A program made the position numbers and the translations under genes. This document shows, piece after piece, positions 1 to 9,462 of a DNA stretch of 64,000 nt. The notes below the pieces were generated by a model that was given only the letters and a program-made list of their open reading frames with translations, did not search any database and was not told where the DNA came from. How positions within the stretch are numbered: position 1 is the stretch's first letter; each line of letters begins with the position of its first letter. This DNA is from Aliiroseovarius subalbicans (GTDB taxonomy: Bacteria > Pseudomonadota > Alphaproteobacteria > Rhodobacterales > Rhodobacteraceae), in assembly GCF_022678625.1 (NCBI RefSeq), contig NZ_JALBYQ010000004.1:186001-250000 (forward strand), in the 5' to 3' direction.

Positions 1-109
1 CCAACATTGTCGGCCATTGGGGAAAGTCAGGCGACAGGGCGATCGCGCCGGTATCAGTGATTGCGCCGTAATGGGCCGCACCATCGGCGGTGTAGCTTGC
101 GAATTTCAT
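1..109 (-). CDS. Fumarylacetoacetate hydrolase-family protein, N-terminal fragment (HpaG-like), runs off the window
   Basis: Only the first 36 codons are inside the window, reading MKFASYTADGAAHYGAI and continuing to the edge. The ATG lies 15 bases downstream of the hpaD stop codon on the same strand, so it is the next gene of the hpa operon. The opening MKFASY with a following YGAI strand is typical of the FAH-fold hydrolase/isomerase family, which in this pathway decarboxylates or isomerises the ring-cleavage product (HpaG or HpaH type). The catalytic metal-binding part is outside the window, so the exact step is inferred from operon context alone. Confidence 0.6.
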   Translation of the reverse strand, partial: MKFASYTADGAAHYGAITDTGAIALSPDFPQWPTML

Positions 110-124
110 GTCGATCTGCGCCCT

Positions 125-979
125 TTACTGCACCGGAAAAATGACGTTGACCTGGCCCGTGCCGGACGAGGGGAAATAGGGCGATACAACCTCGCATTTG
201 CCATCATAGCTGTCCCACCCCAGCGCGCCATACAGCATCGCCGTGTCATGCATGAACCCTTCGCCATCGCACTTGCGGGCGTATTCCGGCAGCATTTTCA
301 AGAAGGTGGCGTGATCGCCCCTTTGCCACATGTCCAGCACGTGCTGATCCATCTGGTGGTTGAACTCGCTTGAGATCGTGAAGGTGCCGTTGTTGGCGGC
401 ATAATCCTTGTTGTCCCAAATCCGGTGGCTCAGGCTGCCCGACGCCAGCAGCAGCACTTTGCTGTCCGACGCCTCGACCGCCTTGCGGATGGCGGCGCCG
501 ACCAGGCGGCTTTCGTCGTGGCTGTGTACCGTTGCCCAGGCCGCAACCGACACGACTTGCATGTCATGTTCGCGGCTCATGAACCGCATCGGCACCAGGG
601 TGCCGTATTCCAGCTCCAGGCTGTCCAGCCTGTGGGCCAGCGTAAAGGCACCCATGTCGCTGGCCGCTTCGGCAATCGCGTCACCCAGTTCGGGATTGCC
701 GCGGTAGTCATAGGGCAGATCCCAGATGAACTGCGGAAATTCGTTCGAGGTGAACATGCCCTTGAAATGGGAATTCGCGTTGATGTGAAAGCCCGCGTTG
801 ATCACCCAATGCGTGTCACAGATCACCACCGTGTCTGCGCCCAGCGCCTTTGCCCGGCGGGCAATTTCATAATGCCCTTCGATGGCCGGTTGGCGGGTGC
901 CTTTCAGGGGGCCCTCCTGCTCTGACATTAGCATCGTGGGCACGTGCGTGACCTTGGCGGCAAGTACGATTTCACCCAT
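125..979 (-). CDS. hpaD: 3,4-dihydroxyphenylacetate (homoprotocatechuate) 2,3-dioxygenase
   Basis: A 284-residue class III (LigB-type) extradiol dioxygenase. It opens the ring of homoprotocatechuate to give 5-carboxymethyl-2-hydroxymuconate semialdehyde, using Fe(II) and O2 in the cytoplasm. The N-terminus KVTHVP (His12) and the DTHW motif (His57) are the expected metal-ligand region, and the stretches TSNEFPQF, EYGTLVPMRFM and GSLSHRIWDN closely follow enterobacterial HpaD as I remember it. Length is normal. It sits 14 bases downstream of hpaE, whose dehydrogenase consumes its product, and upstream of an FAH-family gene. The ATG is followed directly by the conserved GEIVLAAK, so the start is secure. 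Confidence 0.93.
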   Translation of the reverse strand: MGEIVLAAKVTHVPTMLMSEQEGPLKGTRQPAIEGHYEIARRAKALGADTVVICDTHWVINAGFHINANSHFKGMFTSNEFPQFIWDLPYDYRGNPELGDAIAEAASDMGAFTLAHRLDSLELEYGTLVPMRFMSREHDMQVVSVAAWATVHSHDESRLVGAAIRKAVEASDSKVLLLASGSLSHRIWDNKDYAANNGTFTISSEFNHQMDQHVLDMWQRGDHATFLKMLPEYARKCDGEGFMHDTAMLYGALGWDSYDGKCEVVSPYFPSSGTGQVNVIFPVQ

Positions 980-993
980 TGGTTCTTCCTCCC

Positions 994-2502
<1,509 letters not shown>

Positions 2503-2545
2503 GGGGGCCTCGTTGCTCAAGATCAGGCGAATCTCACCGCGTTGA

Positions 2546-2557
2546 TTAACATGTTAA
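2546..2557. promoter_or_regulatory. Perfect 12-bp palindrome TTAACATGTTAA upstream of hpaE, candidate MarR-type operator
   Basis: The palindrome TTAACATGTTAA lies in the 94-base gap between hpaE and the end of the LysR gene. AT-rich palindromes of this length and form are typical of MarR-family operators, and hpa clusters in other bacteria are controlled by the MarR repressor HpaR. No marR-like gene is inside the window, so the regulator is inferred. Confidence 0.55.
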
Positions 2558-2596
2558 ATAAAAGAGTGCAGCGAAGTCAACACCGGACTGAAATGC

Positions 2597-3475
2597 TCAC
2601 GCCGAGGCGATCCAGTTTCTGAAATGCACCAGTGGTGGGTGATCCGCGCGTGTGTCTGGCCAGACCAGATAGTAAGTGCCCAGATGCGCGGCGGGGCCTT
2701 CGGCGGCGATGATCAGGCTGCCCGCAGACAGCTCACTTTGCACCAAAAAGGTGGGGGCAAGCCCGACGCCCGCGCCGTGGATCGCCGCCTGGATCATCGT
2801 GGCGAACTGATCGAACACCATGCCGGGCGGGCGGGCCACGTCCCGTCCCTGACCGGCAAACCAATGCTGCCAGGCCCGCGCGCGGCTTTCGAGGTTGAGA
2901 AGCGGCAGGTTCAGCAGTGCATCGGGCGTCACGGCATGGCCGCCGGTCAGGTCGGGGGCGCACACCGGCACCATTTCCTCTTCCATCAGCGGCAAATATC
3001 CGACACCTGGCCAATCACGACGTCCGAAATGGATCGCGGCGTGAAACGGCTCGGTGGCAAAGTCGAACGGGCGCAGGCGGGTGGTCAGGTTCACGGTCAC
3101 CTCGGGATGCGCCCGGGCAAAATCGCGCAGGCGCGGGGCCAGCCAATGCATGCCGAAGGCGGGCAGGATGGACAAGTTCAAGACCCCGCCCGACGGAGCA
3201 TCCCGCAGGGTTGACGACGCCTGTGCCAGCAGGTGCAACGCCCGACGCGCCTCGCTCACGTAGTCTGCCCCGACGGGGGTCAGCGCTAACCGCACGCCGC
3301 TGCGCTCGATCAAAGCCACGCCCATCTGCGCCTCCAACGCCTTCAACTGCCGGGAAATCGCGCCCTGGGTCAGCGACAGTTCTTCGGCCGCCGCTGACGC
3401 GCCGCCCAAGCGGTCGACCGCCTCCAACGCCAGCAGGGATGAGATCGAGGGCAGGTCGCGACGGGGGGCGATCAT
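2597..3475 (-). CDS. LysR-family transcriptional regulator, probable regulator of gcdH
   Basis: A 292-residue LysR-type regulator. Residues about 5-65 form the winged helix-turn-helix, with AAAEELSLTQGAISRQLKAL as the recognition region; the rest is a periplasmic-binding-like effector domain. The opening MIAPRRDLPSIS resembles the GcvA/AmpR-like LysR subgroup that often sits beside glutaryl-CoA dehydrogenase genes, so I place the start at 3475; an ATG five codons upstream (3490) is also possible and neither has a clear ribosome site. It is divergent from gcdH with about 100 bases between, the classic layout of a LysR activator and its target. Effector unknown; glutaryl-CoA or glutarate is a guess from context. 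Confidence 0.85.
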   Translation of the reverse strand: MIAPRRDLPSISSLLALEAVDRLGGASAAAEELSLTQGAISRQLKALEAQMGVALIERSGVRLALTPVGADYVSEARRALHLLAQASSTLRDAPSGGVLNLSILPAFGMHWLAPRLRDFARAHPEVTVNLTTRLRPFDFATEPFHAAIHFGRRDWPGVGYLPLMEEEMVPVCAPDLTGGHAVTPDALLNLPLLNLESRARAWQHWFAGQGRDVARPPGMVFDQFATMIQAAIHGAGVGLAPTFLVQSELSAGSLIIAAEGPAAHLGTYYLVWPDTRADHPPLVHFRNWIASA

Positions 3476-3503
3476 ATGAGTTTTTCTCATGGTGTGCGGA
3501 CAA

Positions 3504-3535
3504 GCTATCAATAGCACGGCGCTGCAAAATCGGCA
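3504..3535. promoter_or_regulatory. Candidate LysR binding region between lysR and gcdH
   Basis: Two short dyads sit in the divergent intergenic region: GCTAT-CA-ATAGC (3504-3515) and TGC-N7-GCA (3523-3535), the second matching the T-N11-A form of LysR boxes. Both lie 40-75 bases upstream of the gcdH start. The motifs are short, so this is a suggestion only. Confidence 0.4.
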
Positions 3536-3577
3536 ATAAGGGCGTGAATGCAAGTTGACCAGCCATGAGGACATGCC

Positions 3578-4795
3578 ATGACAACGCCCGCCCTGAAAGC
3601 CAAAGACGCCCCCAATCTGGGCCGTTTCGACTGGGAAGATGCCTTTCGCCTTGAGGACCAGCTGACCGAAGATGAGCGCATGCTGCGCGACGCGGCGCGG
3701 GGGTTTGCCGACACCAACCTGGCCCCGCGCGTGGTCAAAGCCTATGCCGAAGAAACCGTCGCGCCCGAGCTGTTTCGCGAGATGGGCGAAGCGGGTCTTC
3801 TGGGTGTCACCGTGCCCGAGGAATACGGCGGGCTGGGCGTGGGCTACGTCGCCTATGGCCTGATTGCGCGTGAGATTGAGCGGGTGGACAGCGGCTACCG
3901 CTCGATGATGTCGGTGCAATCGTCGTTGGTGATATACCCGATCTATGCCTATGGCAGCGAAGAGCAGCGCAAGAAATACCTGCCGGGCCTTTGCTCGGGC
4001 GCGCTGATCGGTTGTTTCGGCCTGACCGAACCCGACGCGGGGTCCGACCCCGGCGGCATGAAGACCCGCGCGGTAAAGACCGACACGGGCTATCGCCTGA
4101 CGGGCTCGAAGATGTGGATTTCCAACGCGCCGATTGCCGATGTCTTCGTGGTCTGGGCCAAATCCGAGGCCCACGGCGGCAAGATCCGTGGCTTCGTGCT
4201 GGAAAAGGGTGCCAAGGGGCTGTCGGCACCGAAAATCGAAGGCAAGCAGTCGCTGCGCGCCTCGGTCACCGGTGAAATCGTCATGGACGGGGTCGAGGTT
4301 GGCGAAGACGCGCTTTTGCCGAATGTTGAGGGCTTGAAAGGCCCGTTCGGCTGCCTGAACCGCGCGCGCTATGGCATCTCCTGGGGTGTGCTGGGTGCGG
4401 CTGAATTCTGCTGGCACGCGTCGCGGCAATACGGGCTGGACCGCAAGCAGTTCGGCAAGCCGTTGGCGCAGACGCAGCTGTTCCAGCTGAAGCTCGCCAA
4501 CATGCAGACCGAGATTTCGCTGGGGCTACAGGCCAGCCTGCGCGTCGGGCGTCTGATGGATGAGGCCAACGCGGCGCCTGAGATGATTTCCATCGTCAAA
4601 CGCAACAATTGCGGCAAGGCGCTGGAGATTGCCCGCCACGCCCGTGACATGCACGGCGGCAACGGGATCAGCGAAGATTTCCAGGTGATCCGTCACATGA
4701 TGAATCTGGAAACGGTGAACACCTATGAAGGCACCCATGACGTGCACGCCCTGATCCTGGGCCGCGCGCAGACGGGTCTTCAGGCGTTCTTTTAA
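3578..4795 (+). CDS. gcdH: Glutaryl-CoA dehydrogenase
   Basis: A 405-residue FAD-dependent acyl-CoA dehydrogenase that oxidises and decarboxylates glutaryl-CoA to crotonyl-CoA, the terminal step of lysine, tryptophan and glutarate catabolism. The substrate-carboxylate site SGYRSM (Arg108) separates it from ordinary acyl-CoA dehydrogenases, and the C-terminal NTYEGTHD carries the catalytic Glu384 followed by the family's characteristic LGRAQTG end. FAD-binding signatures [13 protein letters not shown] and MWISNAP are present. Full length. It starts a plus-strand operon with the fused E1 gene nine bases downstream, and is divergent from a LysR regulator. Its product is the substrate of the ccr enzyme encoded at 18.3 kb. 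Confidence 0.95.
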   Translation: MTTPALKAKDAPNLGRFDWEDAFRLEDQLTEDERMLRDAARGFADTNLAPRVVKAYAEETVAPELFREMGEAGLLGVTVPEEYGGLGVGYVAYGLIAREIERVDSGYRSMMSVQSSLVIYPIYAYGSEEQRKKYLPGLCSGALIGCFGLTEPDAGSDPGGMKTRAVKTDTGYRLTGSKMWISNAPIADVFVVWAKSEAHGGKIRGFVLEKGAKGLSAPKIEGKQSLRASVTGEIVMDGVEVGEDALLPNVEGLKGPFGCLNRARYGISWGVLGAAEFCWHASRQYGLDRKQFGKPLAQTQLFQLKLANMQTEISLGLQASLRVGRLMDEANAAPEMISIVKRNNCGKALEIARHARDMHGGNGISEDFQVIRHMMNLETVNTYEGTHDVHALILGRAQTGLQAFF

Positions 4796-4804
4796 GGCGC
4801 GCGG

Positions 4805-6988
4805 ATGGACCGGGCGGATATCATTGACGCAGCCTTTCGCGACCGTGTCGCGGCGGGCACCTTGCCGCCCGGTGCTGCGCCTTCGGGCCCGCTGAGTCGT
4901 GACAAGGCGATCGCGGTTTTTCGCGCCCAGGTGCTGAGCCGGAACCTGGACCGCCGGTCGCGCAAGATGCAGGCGGCGGGGGACGGGTATTACACCATCG
5001 GGTCGTCGGGGCACGAGGGCATGGCGGCGGTGGCCGCCGCGTTGCGCCCCACGGATATGGCATTCCTGCACTATCGCGATGGGGCGTTTCAGACCATGCG
5101 ATCGGGCCAGGTGCCCGGCGTCACGCCGACCTGGGACATGTTGCTGAGCTTCGCCACATCGCGTGAAGACCCAATGTCGGGCGGGCGCCACAAGGTGCTG
5201 GGATCGCGCGCGATGATGATCCCGCCGCAGACCTCGACCATCGCAAGCCACCTGCCCAAAGCGGTTGGTGCGGCCTATTCCATCGGCCTGGCGCGGCGCC
5301 ATGCGCCTGAGCACAAGGTGTTGGACGACGATGGGCTGGTGGTCTGTTCCTTCGGCGATGCCTCGGCCAATCATTCAACCGCGCAGGGTGCGATCAACAC
5401 CGCCTGCTGGACCGCGTATCAGTCCATTCCCCTGCCGCTTCTGTTCGTTTGCGAGGACAACGGGATCGGCATTTCCACCCGCACGCCGGACGGCTGGATC
5501 GCCGCGAACTTTGCCGCAAAACCGGGGTTGACGTATTTCCACGCCGATGGCTTGAACCTTTATGAGACCTTCCGCGTGGCGCAAGAGGCAGCGGCGTATG
5601 TGCGTGACCGAAAACGCCCGGCGTTCCTGCATCTGCGCACGGTGCGGCTCTATGGTCATGCAGGATCGGACTTGCAGCAGGCCTATCTCTCCAAGGAGGT
5701 CTTCGAGGGTTGGGAAGGCGATGATCCGCTGCTGCATTCTGCGCGTTTGCTGATCGACGCGGGTGCGCTCAGCGCGGATGAGGTGCTTGCCATCTATGAC
5801 GAGGCCGAAGCGCAATGCGCCCGGGTGGCGCAAGAGGTCGTGACCCGCCCCCGCCTGTCCAGCGCGGCAGACGTCATGGCCAGCCTGATCCCGCCGCCAC
5901 GCCCCTGTGCGCCCACCAACGGCCCCGGCGCGGCAGAACGCAAGGCCACCTTTGGCGCGGATGAAAAGGTGATGGCCCAGCCGCAGCCAATGGCGAAGCT
6001 TTTGAACTGGGCGCTAACCGACCTCATGTTGGAGCACGGCGAAATTGCCTTGATGGGTGAGGACGTGGGGCGCAAGGGCGGCGTTTACGGCGTGACGCAA
6101 AAGCTGATCGACCGGTTCGGCCCGGACCGGGTGATCGACACGCTGTTGGATGAACAAAGCATCCTGGGGCTGGCGATTGGCATGGCGCACAACGGCTTCG
6201 TCCCGATCCCGGAAATTCAGTTCCTGGCTTATCTGCACAATGCCGAGGATCAGCTGAGGGGCGAAGCCGCGACGCTGCCGTTCTTTTCGAACGGGCAGTT
6301 CACCAACCCGATGGTCCTGCGCATCGCAGGGCTGGGGTATCAAAAGGGCTTTGGTGGGCATTTTCACAACGACAATTCGCTGGCGGTGCTGCGCGATATT
6401 CCCGGCCTGATCCTGGCCTGTCCGTCACGCGGGGATGACGGCGCGATGATGCTGCGTGAATGCGTGCGCCTGGCGCGCGAGGAACAGCGCGTGGTGGCTT
6501 TCGTCGAGCCGATCGCGCTGTATCCGATGCGCGATCTGCATGGCAACAAGGATGGTGGTTGGATGGCGTCATATCCCGCGCCCGACCGCCGGATCGCGCT
6601 GGGCGAGGTCGGCGTTACCGGCGACGGGCCGCTGGCCATCGTGACCTACGGCAACGGGCATTACCTGAGCCAGCAGGCCGCTAAGGCGTTGGAAAGCGAC
6701 GGCATCGCCACCCGCGTGATCGATCTGCGCTGGCTGGCTCCGCTGCCGGTTGATGGGATGCTGGCCGCTCTCAAGAGGGCAGAAAAGGTGCTGGTGGTCG
6801 ATGAATGCCGCATCTCTGGCAATCTGTCCGAGGCATTAATGGCGGCGCTGCACGAAGGCTGCGACCTGCCGCATGCCCGTTTGGCAGCCGAGGACAGCTT
6901 CATCGCGACCGGCCCGGCCTATGCCGCCACCATGCCGTCAGCGGCCAGCATCGCAGACGCGGCGCGCGCGCTGTGGGGGCAGGGATGA
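4805..6988 (+). CDS. Fused alpha/beta E1 component of a thiamine-diphosphate 2-oxoacid dehydrogenase
   Basis: A 727-residue single-chain E1 of the branched-chain/pyruvate dehydrogenase type. Residues about 30-365 match the E1 alpha subunit, with a thiamine diphosphate site running from GDASAN (184-189) to CEDN (Asn219); residues about 392-725 match the E1 beta subunit (GEDVGRKGGVYGVT, PEIQF, LRWLAPLP). Such enzymes decarboxylate a 2-oxoacid and pass the acyl group to lipoyl-E2. No E2 or E3 gene lies in the window, so the partner must be elsewhere or absent. It is co-transcribed with gcdH (9-base gap) and overlaps the FabD-like gene by ATGA. The neighbour suggests a substrate giving glutaryl-CoA (2-oxoadipate) or a branched-chain acid, but this is inference. 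Confidence 0.82.
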   Translation: MDRADIIDAAFRDRVAAGTLPPGAAPSGPLSRDKAIAVFRAQVLSRNLDRRSRKMQAAGDGYYTIGSSGHEGMAAVAAALRPTDMAFLHYRDGAFQTMRSGQVPGVTPTWDMLLSFATSREDPMSGGRHKVLGSRAMMIPPQTSTIASHLPKAVGAAYSIGLARRHAPEHKVLDDDGLVVCSFGDASANHSTAQGAINTACWTAYQSIPLPLLFVCEDNGIGISTRTPDGWIAANFAAKPGLTYFHADGLNLYETFRVAQEAAAYVRDRKRPAFLHLRTVRLYGHAGSDLQQAYLSKEVFEGWEGDDPLLHSARLLIDAGALSADEVLAIYDEAEAQCARVAQEVVTRPRLSSAADVMASLIPPPRPCAPTNGPGAAERKATFGADEKVMAQPQPMAKLLNWALTDLMLEHGEIALMGEDVGRKGGVYGVTQKLIDRFGPDRVIDTLLDEQSILGLAIGMAHNGFVPIPEIQFLAYLHNAEDQLRGEAATLPFFSNGQFTNPMVLRIAGLGYQKGFGGHFHNDNSLAVLRDIPGLILACPSRGDDGAMMLRECVRLAREEQRVVAFVEPIALYPMRDLHGNKDGGWMASYPAPDRRIALGEVGVTGDGPLAIVTYGNGHYLSQQAAKALESDGIATRVIDLRWLAPLPVDGMLAALKRAEKVLVVDECRISGNLSEALMAALHEGCDLPHARLAAEDSFIATGPAYAATMPSAASIADAARALWGQG

Positions 6989-8016
6989 CACTGACTGCCT
7001 TTGTGATCGCCCCCGGGCGCGGCACCTATTCCCGGTCGGAGCTGGGATACCTGGCGCGTCACCACCCAGGGTCCGCGGCGGTGGCCGAGGTGGACGCGCT
7101 GCGCCTTGCCGAAGGGCAACAGGCGGTGTCGGCGCTGGATGGGGCGGACCGGTTTTCGGTCGCCACGCACACGCGCGGGGACAATGCCGCGGCCCTGATC
7201 CACGCCTGCGCGTTCGCCGATTTTCAGGCGATCGACCGCGACCGGTTCGACATCCTGGGCGTCACCGGTAATTCGATGGGCTGGTACATCGCGCTGGCCT
7301 GCGCCGGGGCGCTGTCGCCGGTCGATGGTGCGCGACTGGTGAACACGATGGGCGGTCTGATGCACGACCACCTGATTGGCGGGCAGCTGATCTATCCCTT
7401 CATGGATGACAGCTGGGGCGAGATCCCCGGGCTGCGGGGCGACATCATGGAGGCGGTCGCACAGATCGACGCGCAGCCGGGCCATGCTTTGGGCCTATCG
7501 ATTGACCTGGGCGGGATGCTGGTTCTGGCTGGCAATGACGCGGGGCTGGCGGCGTTCGAGTCTTCGATGCCGATAGTGCAAGACCGCTTTCCCATGCGGC
7601 TTCACAACCACGCGGCGTTTCACACCGATTTGCAGGCGCCGGTGGCCGCCGAGGGCCGCGCGCGTCTGCCGCGCGACATGATGCGTCAACCGGGGCTGGC
7701 GATGATCGACGGGCGCGGGGCGCTGTGGCATCCCGGAGCCTGTGACCTGACAGCGCTGTATGACTACACGCTGGGGCAGCAGGTGACGCAGCCCTATGAT
7801 TTCACCGCAGCGATCCGCGTGGCGGCGCGTGAGTTGATGCCGGATGTCTTCATCATCCTTGGCCCCGGCACGACGCTGGGCGGCGCGGTGTCGCAATCTT
7901 TGGTGCGGGCGGGCTGGCGCGGTTGGGGCGGCAAGGCGGATGTGAAGGCCGCCGGTCCAGTGATTCTGTCGATGGGCGACGCAGCCCAGCGCGGCGCGGT
8001 AGCCCGGGGCGGGTGA
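6985..8016 (+). CDS. FabD-like acyltransferase of unknown substrate
   Basis: A 343-residue protein resembling malonyl-CoA:ACP transacylase. The nucleophile elbow is GNSMG (Ser97) instead of the usual GHSLG, and the second catalytic residue is probably His213 in AAFHTDLQ, matching the GAFHS of FabD. The normal N-terminal FPGQGSQ is replaced by APGRGTY, and the C-terminal ILGPGTTLGG corresponds to the family's GPG turn. Several canonical FabD residues therefore differ, so it is probably not the housekeeping FabD. It starts inside the stop codon of the fused E1 gene (ATGA overlap), which implies translational coupling and a joint role, perhaps acyl transfer from or to CoA. Substrate cannot be told from sequence. 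Confidence 0.65.
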   Translation: MTLTAFVIAPGRGTYSRSELGYLARHHPGSAAVAEVDALRLAEGQQAVSALDGADRFSVATHTRGDNAAALIHACAFADFQAIDRDRFDILGVTGNSMGWYIALACAGALSPVDGARLVNTMGGLMHDHLIGGQLIYPFMDDSWGEIPGLRGDIMEAVAQIDAQPGHALGLSIDLGGMLVLAGNDAGLAAFESSMPIVQDRFPMRLHNHAAFHTDLQAPVAAEGRARLPRDMMRQPGLAMIDGRGALWHPGACDLTALYDYTLGQQVTQPYDFTAAIRVAARELMPDVFIILGPGTTLGGAVSQSLVRAGWRGWGGKADVKAAGPVILSMGDAAQRGAVARGG

Positions 8017-8024
8017 TCTGCCGG

Positions 8025-9332
8025 TCAGACATGCACGAAATGCAGCCTGTCGAAACTTGAGCGCCAGGCGGCGACTTCGGGCGCCAGCGCCTCGGGGTCG
8101 TTGCGCCCCAGCGCGCGGGCAATCAGCCCGGCCAGGCGTGGCGCGTCATCCGGGGTCATGCCCCAGCGCACCAGTTCCGGCGTGCCGATGCGCAACCCGT
8201 TCATGTCGCCTGGCACTTCGGCGATCGGCAGGCCGATGCCACAGGCCAGGAACCCAGCCCGGCGCAATGTTTTGGATGCGGCCTGACCGCCGCCAAAACC
8301 CGCCGCCTCGATGGCGAATTGATGCGACTGCGTGCCTCCGGCGAAGACCGGAAGGCCTTCGGCGGCAAGGGCAACGGCCAGGGCCTGCGCCATGTCGATC
8401 ATCGCGCGGGCGTAATCCGTTCCGAAGTCGCGCCAGTCCAGCAGGCTCAGCGCCAAAGCGGCCGATTTCGCGGCGTCGAAATTCGCGGTCATGCCAGGAA
8501 AGGCGATGGCGTCCAGGCGCTGGGCAAGCGCCGCGTCATTGGTCACGATCAGGCCTGAGGGCGGGCCGCCCAGGCTTTTGTAGGTCGACATCGTCATCAG
8601 ATGTGCGCCCTCGTCCAGCGGGTTCTTCCACGCCCCGCCCGCGATGATGCCGCACTGGTGCGCGGCGTCGAACAGAAGCGTCGCGCCGACCTCATCGGCG
8701 ATGGCGCGGACCTGGGCCACCGGGTGTTCAAACAGGTTCAGGCTACCACCCAGGGTGATCAGCTTGGGCCGGACGTCGCGGGCCAGCACCGCCAGCGCGT
8801 CCACGTCCACCGTGTAGCCGTCGGCATTCACCGGCGCGTCGTGGGTGACAAGACCGTAGAGCCCCGCGCAGCCGTCCGCGTGGTGGGTGACATGACCGCC
8901 GATGGCGCCGGGCGGCGCGATGATGGCATCCCCCGCTTTGCACGTCGCCATGAAGCCATAGAGGTTGGCGATGGCCCCCGACGGCACCCGGATCTCGGCG
9001 TATGCCGCATCGAAAATCTCGCCCGCCAGCTCAGCGGCGATAACCTCGACCTCTTCGATCGCTTCCAACCCCATCTCATACTTGTCGCCCGGGTATCCCA
9101 GGCTGGGCCGCGTGCCCATGCCCGACGCCAGAGCGGCCTCGGCGCGTGGGTTCATCACGTTGGTGGCCGGGTTCAGGTTGAAACACTCGGCTTCGTGGAT
9201 CTGGCGGTTGTCCGCGATCAGCGCGTCGATGCGCGCGGCCACCCCGGCGCTGTCTGCCTGCGCAGTCTGGGTCGCGATCCGTTGGATCAGGTCTTCGGTC
9301 GGCACCCAGGGGCGCGAGGCAAGGTGGGGCAT
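8025..9332 (-). CDS. Serine hydroxymethyltransferase-like PLP enzyme (paralogue, not housekeeping GlyA)
   Basis: A 435-residue fold-type I PLP enzyme of the SHMT family. The expected Schiff-base Lys252 is in STYKSLGGPPSG (SHMT has THKTLRGPRGG), and FDAAHQCGI (Asp222, His225) matches the PLP-pyridine and stacking region. The N-terminal NLNPATNVMNPRAEAAL and SLGYPGDKYEMG align with SHMT's substrate and tetrahydrofolate region, but the sequence is diverged. It could be a hydroxymethyltransferase or aldolase acting on a substituted serine or threonine. The ATG at 9332 follows AAAGGA at a good distance. It ends convergent to the FabD-like gene (8-base gap) and is divergent from the DUF1989 gene, so a common regulator may serve both. 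Confidence 0.7.
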   Translation of the reverse strand: MPHLASRPWVPTEDLIQRIATQTAQADSAGVAARIDALIADNRQIHEAECFNLNPATNVMNPRAEAALASGMGTRPSLGYPGDKYEMGLEAIEEVEVIAAELAGEIFDAAYAEIRVPSGAIANLYGFMATCKAGDAIIAPPGAIGGHVTHHADGCAGLYGLVTHDAPVNADGYTVDVDALAVLARDVRPKLITLGGSLNLFEHPVAQVRAIADEVGATLLFDAAHQCGIIAGGAWKNPLDEGAHLMTMSTYKSLGGPPSGLIVTNDAALAQRLDAIAFPGMTANFDAAKSAALALSLLDWRDFGTDYARAMIDMAQALAVALAAEGLPVFAGGTQSHQFAIEAAGFGGGQAASKTLRRAGFLACGIGLPIAEVPGDMNGLRIGTPELVRWGMTPDDAPRLAGLIARALGRNDPEALAPEVAAWRSSFDRLHFVHV

Positions 9333-9462
9333 GCTGTGTCCTTTCGCTTGACCAGACCGGACCAGAAACCGGTGCACAGGGCAATTGCGAATGCGACACG
9401 GGCTGGTCATTTTCGGCGCTGCGTGGTCTCGTATCCCGTGACCGTCAGTCGAAAGAGCCGCG

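Noticed and set aside
17-373. Plus-strand frame of 118 codons at the window start
   Set aside because: It is antisense to the hpaG-like fragment and hpaD.
3476-4429. Upstream extension of the LysR frame into gcdH
   Set aside because: The extension is antisense to gcdH and has no homology; LysR proteins start near MIAPRRDLPSIS.
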